Part shown: positions 23,317 through 31,932 of the stretch, one piece after another
Layout: each line of letters opens with the position of its first letter
How positions within the stretch are numbered: the first letter of the stretch is position 1
Assembly: GCA_004297165.1 (NCBI GenBank)
Contig: SCUJ01000006.1
Location: 1,178,464 to 1,242,463, forward strand
Source: Gammaproteobacteria bacterium
Lineage (GTDB): Bacteria > Pseudomonadota > Gammaproteobacteria > Eutrophobiales > Eutrophobiaceae
Direction of reading: 5' to 3'
DNA: 64,000 bases
Program-made: the position numbers and the translations under genes
The notes under the pieces: generated by a model
Seen by the model: the letters and a program-made list of their open reading frames with translations, nothing else
Database searches by the model: none
What the model was told of the DNA's origin: nothing

Positions 23317-24474
23317 GTGAATCCAAGAACACCAGGCAAGTGGCGCGCAGTTATCGTGATCGTGGCTGCACTCATCGTGTTGGCCGCGTGCGCAGAGTCT
23401 GCCCCGCCAGTCTCACAAGGACCGCTGCTGCTTGCACCGGAAGACCTGCTGACGCTGCGTAATAATGCCCTGACCTCGGGACCGTCGATTACGGGCTCTG
23501 TGCAACCGGAGCGACGCGCCGATTTGCGCGCCGAAGTTTCCGCCGTAGTGCTGGCTGTACTCAAGGAAAATGGCGATGTCGTGCAACAGGGCGATCTGCT
23601 CGTGCAGCTCGACGACACCGCCATCAGCGATACGCTGACGGCTGCCGAGGCCTCGGCGCACGCTGCCGATCAGGCCTACGAGCAGGCTGAGCGACAATTC
23701 CAACGCATGACCACGTTGCGCCAAACAGGCGTAGTATCGACTCAGGCATTGGAAGACGTCGAGATCCGCCGCAATACGGCGCAGAGCGATCGTGAAGCGG
23801 CGAGAACGCGTGTCGTATCGGCCCGCCAGCAACTCGACCGCACCAAGGTTCGGGCGCCGTTTGACGGCATCGTCAGCGACCGTAAAGTATCGGCGGGCGA
23901 TACCGCGCAGATCGGCAAGGAACTTGTCAAAGTCATCGATCCCCAGAGTCTCCGTTTCGAAGGCCTGGTCTCGGCGGACAGCATCGGGGCGGTACAGGTC
24001 GGTCAGCAAGTGGTATTTCGAGTTCATGGCTATGCTGAACGCGATTTTCTGGGCACGGTTACCCGCGTGAACCCCGCTGCAAATGCGACCACTCGTCAGG
24101 TGGAGGTGTTGGTGAGTTTCGCCGACCCCAAACAGCAGCCCGATGTCGCCGGCTTGTATGCGGAAGGGCGGGTCGAAACGCAACGAACCGCTGCGCTGAC
24201 CATTCCCCCGGCCGCACTGGTCCTGGAGGGCGATCAGGCTTATGCCTGGCGCCTGCACGACCGCACGCTCCAGAAAGTCAACCTGAGAATCGGCGAGCGC
24301 GACGCGCGTACGGGCGAGTTCGTGCTGGAGAGCGGTCTCGCGGAGGGCGACACGCTGCTCCGCTATCCAAACTCCACGTTAAGGAACGGACAGGCGGTCG
24401 AGTTATCGACCAGGCCTCATCCGGCCGACCTTTCGGCGGAAGTGGCGCCGCTCGGGGCCAGTGCGGGGAAATAA
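23317..24474 (+). CDS. RND efflux periplasmic adaptor lipoprotein (MFP)
   Basis: Membrane-fusion protein that links an RND pump to an outer-membrane channel. The GTG at 23317 was chosen because AAGGAG lies just upstream and it opens a lipoprotein signal with lipobox Leu-Ala-Ala-C25. The fold order is visible: barrel-sandwich hybrid (about 60-100 and 180-215), coiled-coil hairpin (100-175, with ERQFQRMTTL), beta-barrel and membrane-proximal domain. It is followed 3 bp later by the RND permease. No TolC-type gene is adjacent, so the channel is presumably encoded elsewhere. Confidence 0.9.
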   Translation: MNPRTPGKWRAVIVIVAALIVLAACAESAPPVSQGPLLLAPEDLLTLRNNALTSGPSITGSVQPERRADLRAEVSAVVLAVLKENGDVVQQGDLLVQLDDTAISDTLTAAEASAHAADQAYEQAERQFQRMTTLRQTGVVSTQALEDVEIRRNTAQSDREAARTRVVSARQQLDRTKVRAPFDGIVSDRKVSAGDTAQIGKELVKVIDPQSLRFEGLVSADSIGAVQVGQQVVFRVHGYAERDFLGTVTRVNPAANATTRQVEVLVSFADPKQQPDVAGLYAEGRVETQRTAALTIPPAALVLEGDQAYAWRLHDRTLQKVNLRIGERDARTGEFVLESGLAEGDTLLRYPNSTLRNGQAVELSTRPHPADLSAEVAPLGASAGK

Positions 24475-24477
24475 TCC

Positions 24478-27400
24478 ATGTTCCTGTCCGATTTCAGCAT
24501 TAAACAGCCGGTAACGACGGTGGCGATCGTCATCGTGCTCATGGCTGTGGGTCTCCTGGCGATCCGGAATCTGCGCGTCAATCAGATGCCGGACGTCCAG
24601 CAACCCGTCATCGTCATCAACGTGCCGTTTCCGGGCGCCTCGCCCGAGACGGTCGAGCGCGAGATCATCAACCGCGTCGAGAAGTCCCTCCAAAGCATTC
24701 CGCAGGTGTACGAGATCCGCTCGACCGCCTCGGAGGGTCAGGCGCGGATCATCATCATCTTCGACTTCAAGAAAAACATGGCCATCGCCTCCGACGAGAT
24801 CCGCAACGCAATCGCCTCGGTGCGCTACAAGCTGCCACTGGAGATGCGCGAGCCGGTGCTGTTTCATGTTGACCCCTCCGCACAGCCCATCATGCAAGTG
24901 GCGCTATCGTCGACTGCGCAGAGTCATGCGGAGATCTCGCGCCTGGCCGAAGACGTGCTTGCCGACCGCTTTCGCGCCATCAGCGGCGTGGCCACAGTCC
25001 GGGTCAACGGCTCTCTGCAACGTGAGCTTTCGGTCCTGTTGCACGCGCAGAAACTGCGCGAATATAACGTCTCGGTCACTGAAGTCCTCAATGCGCTGCG
25101 CGCCCAGAACACGACGGCGCCGGTGGGACGCGTTAAAGGCGCGATCGATGAGCAAAGCATCCGGCTCGTCGGCCGGATCGAATTCCCGGAGGAGTTCGAT
25201 CACATCGTCCTTAAACGCAACGGCGACGAGATTGTGCGCCTGGGCCAGGTGGCTACAGTCGAAGACGGTTTCGCCGAGCCCGGTGGGTACAGTCTGCGCA
25301 ACGCGCAGCCGAATGTGAGCCTGTCGGTTACCCGCTCGCGCGAAGCGAGCACCGTGTCAGTCGGCGCCCTCGTGCGCGACCTGGTCGGGGAGATCAACCA
25401 GACGCTGCCTGCCGGGACTAAACTTGAAATCACGGAAGATGGCGGCAAGGACGCCGAGAGCAGCCTGAAAAACGTCGTCGAAGCGCTGATCTTCGGGGCG
25501 GGACTGACGATCTTCGTCGTGTATGTGTTTCTGAACTCCTGGCGTTCCACGCTGATCACGGCGCTTTCGCTGCCGACGTCGGCCATTGCCGCCTTCATCG
25601 CGGTGTGGGCCTGCGGCTTCACGCTGAATTTCATGACGCTGCTGGGCCTGTCATTGGCGATCGGCGTCTTGATCGACGATGCGATCGTGGTGCGTGAAAA
25701 CATCGTGCGCCATATGGACCGCGGCGAGGACAGGGTTACAGCCTCCCGCAGAGGCACGGCCGAGATCGGGCTCGCCGTGACGTCGACCACATTGTCCATT
25801 ATCGCCGTATTCGTCCCGGTCGCTTTCATGGGCGGCGTTGCCGGCGAGTACTTCCGTCCGTTTGCGGTCACCGTCGCGACGTCTGTGATCGTGAGTCTGT
25901 TCATCTCCTTCACACTTGACCCGATGCTCTCGGCCTATTGGGGTGACCCTGTCGATCGCGCCAGCCGACCGCGCGGTCGCCTCGGTCGATGGCTCGCTGC
26001 GTTCAATGAATGGTTCGATCATCAGGCCGATCGCTACGGGAACGTCATCGTCTGGGCCTTGCATCACCGCAGGTGGATGACCGTCATTGCCGTCGGCTGC
26101 CTGGGTCTGGCCGTGCTCCTGCAGGCGGAGTTTGTCGGCTCCAGCTTCCTACCAAGATCGGATGCGGGCATGGTCGCGGTCGATGTGCGCACCCCCTCCA
26201 GCACCAGTCTCGAATACTCCAGGCTCAAGGTTGAACAGGCTGCCGCGCTCTCGCGGGAGATTCACGAAACCAAGGCCACGAACAGCTACGTCAATCCCGG
26301 CGGCGGGCGCTTGTACGTTGACATCGGCAAGAGCACCGAGAGGCAGCGTTCGGCGGAACAGATCGCCGAGGACATTCGCGTACGCCTGGCGCGTCTGGTC
26401 GGCGCGGAATACGTCGTGATGGATGATCTCAATGACGGCGCGGAGAAGCAAGTGCAGATTCAGTTCTACGGTCCGGACTCGCGGCGTCTCATGGCGATTA
26501 CCAATGACTTCATGGAGAAGATGAAGACGATTCCCGGCGCCGTTGACGTGGGCCTCTCGGAGCTGGAGCCGAAAGACGAGCTTAAAATCGAACTCGACCG
26601 CAACCTCGCCAATCAGCTCGGCATCTCGGTGAATGACGCCGCGCAGGCGTTGCGCGTGGCATTCGCCGGCGTCGAGGTGGGTGACTGGGTCGATCCCAAC
26701 GGTCAGTCGCGCGATGTGTCAGTGCGCCTGCATCCGGACGATCGCGTCGATGCGTCCAACATCGAGCATCTGCCGGTGGCGGTCGGCGGCAGCAATATGA
26801 TGGTGCCGCTCGAACAGATAGCGTCAATCACGCTTGACAAGGGTCCGGCACAGATCCAGCACCTGGGCGGCAAGCGCACCATCACGGTCTCGGCCAACGC
26901 GCAGGGCCGCACTCCCGGCGAGGTCACAAACGAAGCGCAGAGTCTGGCAACGGCCATCGAATTCCCCAACGGTTTCGGCGTCTCGCTCGGCGGCGCCTCG
27001 CGGGATCAGGAGGAAATTTTTACTGACATGTACATGGCGCTGATCATGGGCATTGCGGTCATGTATCTGGTGCTCGTGATGCAGTTTGGATCGTTTACTG
27101 CGCCCGTCCCGGTCATGCTCTCGCTGCCGCTCTCGCTGATCGGCGTGGTATTGGCCCTGTTAGTCACGCGAGGAACGCTGAATCTCATGACCCTTATCGG
27201 CGTCATTATGCTGATGGGTCTGGTGGCCAAGAACGCAATCCTGTTACTGGACTTCGCGCGCAAGGAGGAAGCGCGCGGCGTGGACCGCGAACAGGCATTG
27301 ATGCATGCGGGACGCATGCGCCTGCGCCCGATCCTGATGACCACCTTTGCGCTGACCGCTGGCATGATGCCGGTGGCCATAGGCATGGGTGAGGGCGGGG

Positions 27401-27711
27401 AGTTTTACCGGCCCATGGCGGTGGCCATCATCGGCGGGACGATCACTTCTACGCTACTCACGCTGCTCGTGACGCCAAGCTTCTACGACAGCATCGAGAT
27501 CGCCCGCGAATGCGCCGTGGCAAAATTCCACTCGCGCGAAGCACGCATGAATCCCTTCCTCGCGTTCATTACGACGTTCGGAGAAGCGATCGCAACGCTC
27601 CTCTTCCTGCGTTGGCTGTACCGCTCGATCAAGCGGTTGCGAAGCAACGCGACGATTCTGCAGACCACTGGCGGAATCGACCCGGCGCGCACCAGTAGTG
27701 CGAATATCTGA
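24478..27711 (+). CDS. RND family efflux permease (HAE1 type)
   Basis: Inner-membrane proton-driven pump of 1077 residues. Twelve-helix RND topology: first helix at 12-30, a large periplasmic porter loop (35-335), helices 2-7, the second loop and helices 8-12. The proton-relay aspartates are in IGVLIDDAIVV of helix 4, and a conserved Lys lies in helix 10 in GLVAKNAILLLDFAR. The C-terminus extends about 60 residues past the last pump helix with an additional hydrophobic stretch (IATLLFLRWLY), slightly longer than AcrB-type proteins. Substrates unknown. It pairs with the upstream adaptor; the next gene is convergent. Confidence 0.93.
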   Translation: MFLSDFSIKQPVTTVAIVIVLMAVGLLAIRNLRVNQMPDVQQPVIVINVPFPGASPETVEREIINRVEKSLQSIPQVYEIRSTASEGQARIIIIFDFKKNMAIASDEIRNAIASVRYKLPLEMREPVLFHVDPSAQPIMQVALSSTAQSHAEISRLAEDVLADRFRAISGVATVRVNGSLQRELSVLLHAQKLREYNVSVTEVLNALRAQNTTAPVGRVKGAIDEQSIRLVGRIEFPEEFDHIVLKRNGDEIVRLGQVATVEDGFAEPGGYSLRNAQPNVSLSVTRSREASTVSVGALVRDLVGEINQTLPAGTKLEITEDGGKDAESSLKNVVEALIFGAGLTIFVVYVFLNSWRSTLITALSLPTSAIAAFIAVWACGFTLNFMTLLGLSLAIGVLIDDAIVVRENIVRHMDRGEDRVTASRRGTAEIGLAVTSTTLSIIAVFVPVAFMGGVAGEYFRPFAVTVATSVIVSLFISFTLDPMLSAYWGDPVDRASRPRGRLGRWLAAFNEWFDHQADRYGNVIVWALHHRRWMTVIAVGCLGLAVLLQAEFVGSSFLPRSDAGMVAVDVRTPSSTSLEYSRLKVEQAAALSREIHETKATNSYVNPGGGRLYVDIGKSTERQRSAEQIAEDIRVRLARLVGAEYVVMDDLNDGAEKQVQIQFYGPDSRRLMAITNDFMEKMKTIPGAVDVGLSELEPKDELKIELDRNLANQLGISVNDAAQALRVAFAGVEVGDWVDPNGQSRDVSVRLHPDDRVDASNIEHLPVAVGGSNMMVPLEQIASITLDKGPAQIQHLGGKRTITVSANAQGRTPGEVTNEAQSLATAIEFPNGFGVSLGGASRDQEEIFTDMYMALIMGIAVMYLVLVMQFGSFTAPVPVMLSLPLSLIGVVLALLVTRGTLNLMTLIGVIMLMGLVAKNAILLLDFARKEEARGVDREQALMHAGRMRLRPILMTTFALTAGMMPVAIGMGEGGEFYRPMAVAIIGGTITSTLLTLLVTPSFYDSIEIARECAVAKFHSREARMNPFLAFITTFGEAIATLLFLRWLYRSIKRLRSNATILQTTGGIDPARTSSANI

Positions 27712-27738
27712 AAAATATTTCCTGTCCTTCACTCTCAC

Positions 27739-28140
27739 TCAATCGTCGCCGGCGGTGGTGCAGGTAAAATCTATCCGCTGAACCGCTGAGGCCTCCTCCT
27801 TGGTGGCGATCTCGAAGGCGTCTTCATCGAGCAGTTTGCGCTCGAAGATCGCCTGTTTGCGCTCCCATTGCTTCTGGAGATTCTCCACCCGCAACTGCTG
27901 GCGTTCGATTGCGATCTCCTGCATGCGCACCGAGGCGCGATTCTGTTCCACGGCCGCCTGGAAGACCTCATCGTCGATCTGCAACAGCAACTGACCCTTG
28001 GCGACGCGATCGCCTTCCTTGACATAGATCGCGGTGACCTTGCCGATCTCCTCGGTGCTCAGCAGGACCGCTTCCTCATGGGCCAGCGTTCCCTGGGCTG
28101 GTCCGATATCCTGAATTTCTCCTTGATTCCCGCGCTGCAT
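27739..28140 (-). CDS. Truncated HlyD/MFP-like protein
   Basis: A 133-residue protein equal to the front part of a membrane-fusion protein: the half barrel-sandwich (residues 25-60, IGKVTAIYVKEGDRVAKGQ) followed by a long coiled-coil arm (65-120). The returning helix, second half-barrel and beta-barrel are missing, and there is no signal peptide or membrane anchor. Its ATG shares one base with the stop of the upstream E1 gene (TGATG), so it is translated in the operon. Probably a gene fragment fused by rearrangement next to the convergent RND pair. The barrel lacks the Asp-Lys of a true lipoyl domain, which argues against an E2-type role. Confidence 0.6.
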   Translation of the reverse strand: MQRGNQGEIQDIGPAQGTLAHEEAVLLSTEEIGKVTAIYVKEGDRVAKGQLLLQIDDEVFQAAVEQNRASVRMQEIAIERQQLRVENLQKQWERKQAIFERKLLDEDAFEIATKEEASAVQRIDFTCTTAGDD

Positions 28141-30359
28141 CAGGGAATTACTTTCTGGCGCAAGGCCAACACCTCCCTGACAATCCCCGCGACATCGGGC
28201 AGGACGAGTTCCGCCGCGGCCCCGAGCGGAATGAAGGAGTCCTCCGCGGTCAACCGGGCACACCGCTGATCCGGCGCGCGCTCGGCGAACAGGGTCATCA
28301 GCGCCTCGCTCAGGGAACCCGTGCGCCGGCATTCATCCACCACCAGCACTGCGCGGCAGGGTGCGACCGCCTCCAACAGGGCGGACTGATTGAGCGGCGC
28401 TAGCCAGCGCAGATCGATCATGCGGCAATCCATGCCGTGTTTATCCCGCAGGACCCGCGCCGCCTTCAGGGAGAGATAAAAGCCGTTGGCGTATGAGACT
28501 ATGGCGAGGTCCTCGCCCTCCCCTCGCACCGAGATCTCCCCCGGCGGCATCTCCACCACATTTTCCGGGGATGGATAGACCGACAGCCACAGACCATCGC
28601 CGGGCTCGTACAGATCGGCGGTATGGTACAGGGCGATCGGTTCGATGAAGGCCACGACGCGGCCCTCTTCCCTGGCGAGACGCAGACAGGCGCGGAGCAT
28701 GCGCACAGCATCCGCGCCGTTGGATGGACAGGCGATGACGAGGCCGGGGATATCGCGGAACACGGCCAGGGAGTTGTCGTTATGGAAATGTCCGCCGAAA
28801 CCCCTCTGGTAGGCGAGGCCCGGGACGCGAATGATCATCGGGTTGGCATAACGCCCGCTGGAAAAGAAGGGCAGGGTCGCCGCCTCGCCGCGGATCTGAT
28901 CCTCCGCATTGTGCACGTAAGCGAGAAATTGAATCTCGGGGATAGGAATGAATCCGTTCAGGCCGAGACCGATCGCCATGCCGAGGATGCTTTGCTCATC
29001 CAGCAGGGTGTCGGTAACGCGCACCGCGCCGAATTTGCGATACAACCCGTCGGTGATGCCGTATACGCCGCCCTTGCGGCCCACGTCCTCGCCGAAGAGA
29101 ATGGTCTCCGGATACTGGAGCAGGATATCGGCCAGGGCGTAATTGAGGAGATGAGCCATGGTCCGAGGTTTGGCCATGACATTCCATTCCCGCGCGAACA
29201 AGGCCTCTCGCCGGGACTCCGCTGGCGCCGGTGCGGGCGCTGGCGTTCGTGGCGGCGGGATGATGGGGGCCATGATCGCCGCGGCGCTCGCGAGTTTCGG
29301 TTCCGCGACGACGCGCTCGGCCAGGGCGGTTATCTCCGCCTCGATCCCGCGATACAGGTCGCAAACCGCCGCGGGGGAAAGGATGTCATGTTCAACCAGG
29401 ATCCTCGCCGTGTGCAGCAAGGGGTCCTGCGACTCCGCCCACTCAAGGTCCTCCGCGTTGCGGTAAGCGGTCTCCATATCCGATCCGGCATGGCCCATGA
29501 GGCGGATCATGCGCACATGCAGAAAGACCGGCTGTCGGTTTTGCCGGGCATGATGGACCGCCGCGACCGCCGTCCGCCACGCATCCAGAACATCCAGTCC
29601 GTCGCAATACAGGTAATGCAGACCGGCGCGTCCCGCAAGGCTCGCGCGGATCCAGCCGGACGGCGTGGGCGTCGAGATGCCGATGCCGTTGTCCTCGCAG
29701 ATGAAGACCACCGGCATGGGCGAGTTCTGATACGCGGCCCAGCCGGCCGTGTTGATCGCCCCCTGAGCAGTGGAATGATTGACCGAGGCGTCGCCGAAAC
29801 TGCACAGGACGACACTGTCCGGGGGCATGAGAGAGTCCACATCCTTCAGGACGCGGGCGAGCCCGATGGCGTGGGCGGCCCCCACCGCCTTCGGGAGATG
29901 CGAGGCGACTGTGCTGGTCTGGGGCGGAACCAGCAGCGCCTTGCTGCCCAGTATCTTGTGTCTCCCGCCCGAGACCGGATCGGTCGCGGCCGCAACCAGT
30001 GACAGAAGGATATCGCGCACAGTGTCCTCGCCGGTGCCCTGCTTGCCCCGCTGGATCATCAGGGCCCCGTCGCGATAATGCAGGAAGGCCATGTCGGTCG
30101 TGCGGAACGCCTTGCCGAAGACGGCGTTCCCCTCGTGTCCGGCGCTGCCGATGGTATAGAAGCCCTGGTTGCGGGCGCGCAGCCAGCGGGCCGTCAGATC
30201 GAGATGGCGGCTCTTCGCCTGGCTGTCGAAGAGATCGACAAGCTCCGAACCGCTCAGACCCGCGTCCTCAGGGGAGACCTCCGCCAAGACCGGCGGAAAA
30301 TCCCGGGCCAGGACGCGGCGGCAGAAATTCACATGGATGGGTTCCGCGCTGTCATGCAT
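28140..30359 (-). CDS. Fused alpha/beta 2-oxoacid dehydrogenase E1 component
   Basis: Thiamine-diphosphate dehydrogenase in which the alpha (about 1-360) and beta (about 395-739) subunits of a BCKDH/PDH-type E1 are joined in one 739-residue chain. Alpha: the ThDP/Mg motif begins G189-D-A-S and ends E222-D-N, with GSAGHEGNAV near 71-80. Beta: GEDVGRKGGVYG, then an ETQFLAYVHN-like segment (here PEIQFLAYVHN) and a C-terminal transketolase domain with VVDECRR. It decarboxylates a 2-oxoacid and passes the acyl group to a lipoyl E2, which is not encoded nearby. It overlaps the upstream ALDH7-like gene by 8 bp. In this context 2-oxoadipate is a candidate substrate, by inference. Confidence 0.88.
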   Translation of the reverse strand: MHDSAEPIHVNFCRRVLARDFPPVLAEVSPEDAGLSGSELVDLFDSQAKSRHLDLTARWLRARNQGFYTIGSAGHEGNAVFGKAFRTTDMAFLHYRDGALMIQRGKQGTGEDTVRDILLSLVAAATDPVSGGRHKILGSKALLVPPQTSTVASHLPKAVGAAHAIGLARVLKDVDSLMPPDSVVLCSFGDASVNHSTAQGAINTAGWAAYQNSPMPVVFICEDNGIGISTPTPSGWIRASLAGRAGLHYLYCDGLDVLDAWRTAVAAVHHARQNRQPVFLHVRMIRLMGHAGSDMETAYRNAEDLEWAESQDPLLHTARILVEHDILSPAAVCDLYRGIEAEITALAERVVAEPKLASAAAIMAPIIPPPRTPAPAPAPAESRREALFAREWNVMAKPRTMAHLLNYALADILLQYPETILFGEDVGRKGGVYGITDGLYRKFGAVRVTDTLLDEQSILGMAIGLGLNGFIPIPEIQFLAYVHNAEDQIRGEAATLPFFSSGRYANPMIIRVPGLAYQRGFGGHFHNDNSLAVFRDIPGLVIACPSNGADAVRMLRACLRLAREEGRVVAFIEPIALYHTADLYEPGDGLWLSVYPSPENVVEMPPGEISVRGEGEDLAIVSYANGFYLSLKAARVLRDKHGMDCRMIDLRWLAPLNQSALLEAVAPCRAVLVVDECRRTGSLSEALMTLFAERAPDQRCARLTAEDSFIPLGAAAELVLPDVAGIVREVLALRQKVIP

Positions 30360-31926
30360 CGCCGGCCGACTCGAACTTGAACTCGATGCCTTGCGCCAAC
30401 GGCAGATCGGTGGAGTAATTGATGGTTGCGGTACAGCGGCGCATGTAGGACTTCCACGCGTCGGATCCGGATTCGCGCCCGCCGCCGGTGTCCTTCTCGC
30501 CGCCGAAGGCCCCGCCGATCTCCGCGCCGCTCGGTCCGATATTTACATTGGCGAGACCGCAATCGCTGCCGCGCGCCGAGAGAAAGACCTCCGCTTCCCG
30601 CAGGTCCTGCGTGAAGATTGAGGACGAGAGGCCCTGCGGGACGGAATTGTGGATGTTCAGGGCCTCTTCGAAATCCGTGTAGGGAACGATGTAGAGGATG
30701 GGCGCGAAGGTCTCCCGGCCAAGCAGTTCGTTGTCCGCTCTGGTCTCGACCAGGGCGGGCCGCGCGTAATACCCTTCAGGACAACCTTCGACCGGCGTCC
30801 GCTCGCCGCCTGTGACCGTGCACCCGCCGGCGCGCAATCTCTCGATCGTATCGCGCATCGTCTCCCATGCCTGCCGGTCGATCAGCGGCCCGACCAGAGT
30901 GTCGACGGCAAAGGGGTTGCCCACGCGGATCTGCCGGTAGGCATGTTCGAGCCTTCGGGCGAGGTCCGTCCGGATGGACTCATGCACGATCAGGCGGCGC
31001 AGGGTGGTGCAGCGCTGGCCGGCGGTCCCCGCCGCGGCGAAGACGATGGCGCGCACCGCGAGATCCAGCGCCGCGGACGGCGTGACGATCATGGCGTTAT
31101 TGCCGCCGAGTTCCAGGATGCAGCGGCCGAACCGGCCCGCCACCAGTGGGGCCACGGCCCGGCCCATGACCGTGCTGCCGGTCGCGCTGATAATTGGCAC
31201 TCGCGCATCGCCCGCCAGCAACTGGCCGCATTCCCCGCCGCCGATCGCCGTCTGCACGAGCCCGTCCGGCGCCGCGCCGCAACGCCGTGCGACGCGGTGG
31301 AACAACTGCGCCGTCGCGATCGCGGTGATCGGCGTCTTCTCCGAGGGCTTCCAGATCACCGGGTCGCCGCAGACGATCGCGAGCGCCGCGTTCCAGGCCC
31401 ACACGGCGGCCGGAAAATTGAAGGCCGTGATGACGCCGGTGACGCCCAGGGGGTGCCAGAATTCCGCGATTCGGTGCTGCGGTCTTTCCGATGGCATGTT
31501 CAGACCGTAAAGCTGTCGCGACAGGCCGACGGCGAAATCGCAGATGTCGATCATCTCCTGCACCTCGCCCAACCCCTCCTGGTAGATCTTGCCGCACTCG
31601 AGCGTGACAAGCGCCGCCAGTTGCCGCTTGTAATGACGCAACTCCTCGCCGAACAACCGGACGAGTTCGCCGCGGCGTGGGGCGGGGACCTCCCGCCAGA
31701 TTCGGAAGGCCGCCTGCGCCAGCGCGATCTTGTCCTCCAGCGTCACGCGAGTATCGATCCGGGCATGACCGATGCAGGAACCGTCCACCGGCGTGGACAC
31801 GGCGAGATCGCCGCTCTCGAATCCGGACGGATCGAGTTTTAAACCGGACAAGATCTCCGCCAGCCACTGACGCGGCGTGTCTTTTTCTATATCGGGCAGT
31901 CGCCATTCCTGAGTTGCGTTGCGCAT
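30352..31926 (-). CDS. Aldehyde dehydrogenase, ALDH7/aminoadipate-semialdehyde type
   Basis: NAD(P)-dependent aldehyde dehydrogenase of 524 residues. The catalytic C306 is in GTAGQRCTTLRRL, the exact wording of the ALDH7A1 (antiquitin, alpha-aminoadipate semialdehyde dehydrogenase) group, and the general-base Glu lies in the LELGGNNAM segment. An N-terminal extension of about 40 residues is also ALDH7-like. It should oxidise L-aminoadipate semialdehyde (or piperideine-6-carboxylate) to aminoadipate. It is 6 bp from a saccharopine/lysine dehydrogenase-like gene, the expected partner enzyme, and overlaps the E1 gene downstream. Confidence 0.85.
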   Translation of the reverse strand: MRNATQEWRLPDIEKDTPRQWLAEILSGLKLDPSGFESGDLAVSTPVDGSCIGHARIDTRVTLEDKIALAQAAFRIWREVPAPRRGELVRLFGEELRHYKRQLAALVTLECGKIYQEGLGEVQEMIDICDFAVGLSRQLYGLNMPSERPQHRIAEFWHPLGVTGVITAFNFPAAVWAWNAALAIVCGDPVIWKPSEKTPITAIATAQLFHRVARRCGAAPDGLVQTAIGGGECGQLLAGDARVPIISATGSTVMGRAVAPLVAGRFGRCILELGGNNAMIVTPSAALDLAVRAIVFAAAGTAGQRCTTLRRLIVHESIRTDLARRLEHAYRQIRVGNPFAVDTLVGPLIDRQAWETMRDTIERLRAGGCTVTGGERTPVEGCPEGYYARPALVETRADNELLGRETFAPILYIVPYTDFEEALNIHNSVPQGLSSSIFTQDLREAEVFLSARGSDCGLANVNIGPSGAEIGGAFGGEKDTGGGRESGSDAWKSYMRRCTATINYSTDLPLAQGIEFKFESAGDA

Positions 31927-31932
31927 GATCGC

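Noticed and set aside
27739-27741. TGA ending the HlyD fragment as another selenocysteine codon
   Set aside because: The frame beyond it matches nothing and is antisense to the RND gene; no Sec-type motif surrounds it.
27739-28140. Lipoyl (E2-like) domain serving the adjacent E1
   Set aside because: The barrel lacks the Asp-Lys turn that carries lipoate, and the coiled-coil arm is typical of membrane-fusion proteins.
28623-30002. Long open frame (459 codons) antisense to the fused E1 gene
   Set aside because: High-GC shadow; the opposite strand encodes a motif-complete enzyme and this translation shows no domain. The same applies to 42900-44216, 59081-60958 and 8456-9355.
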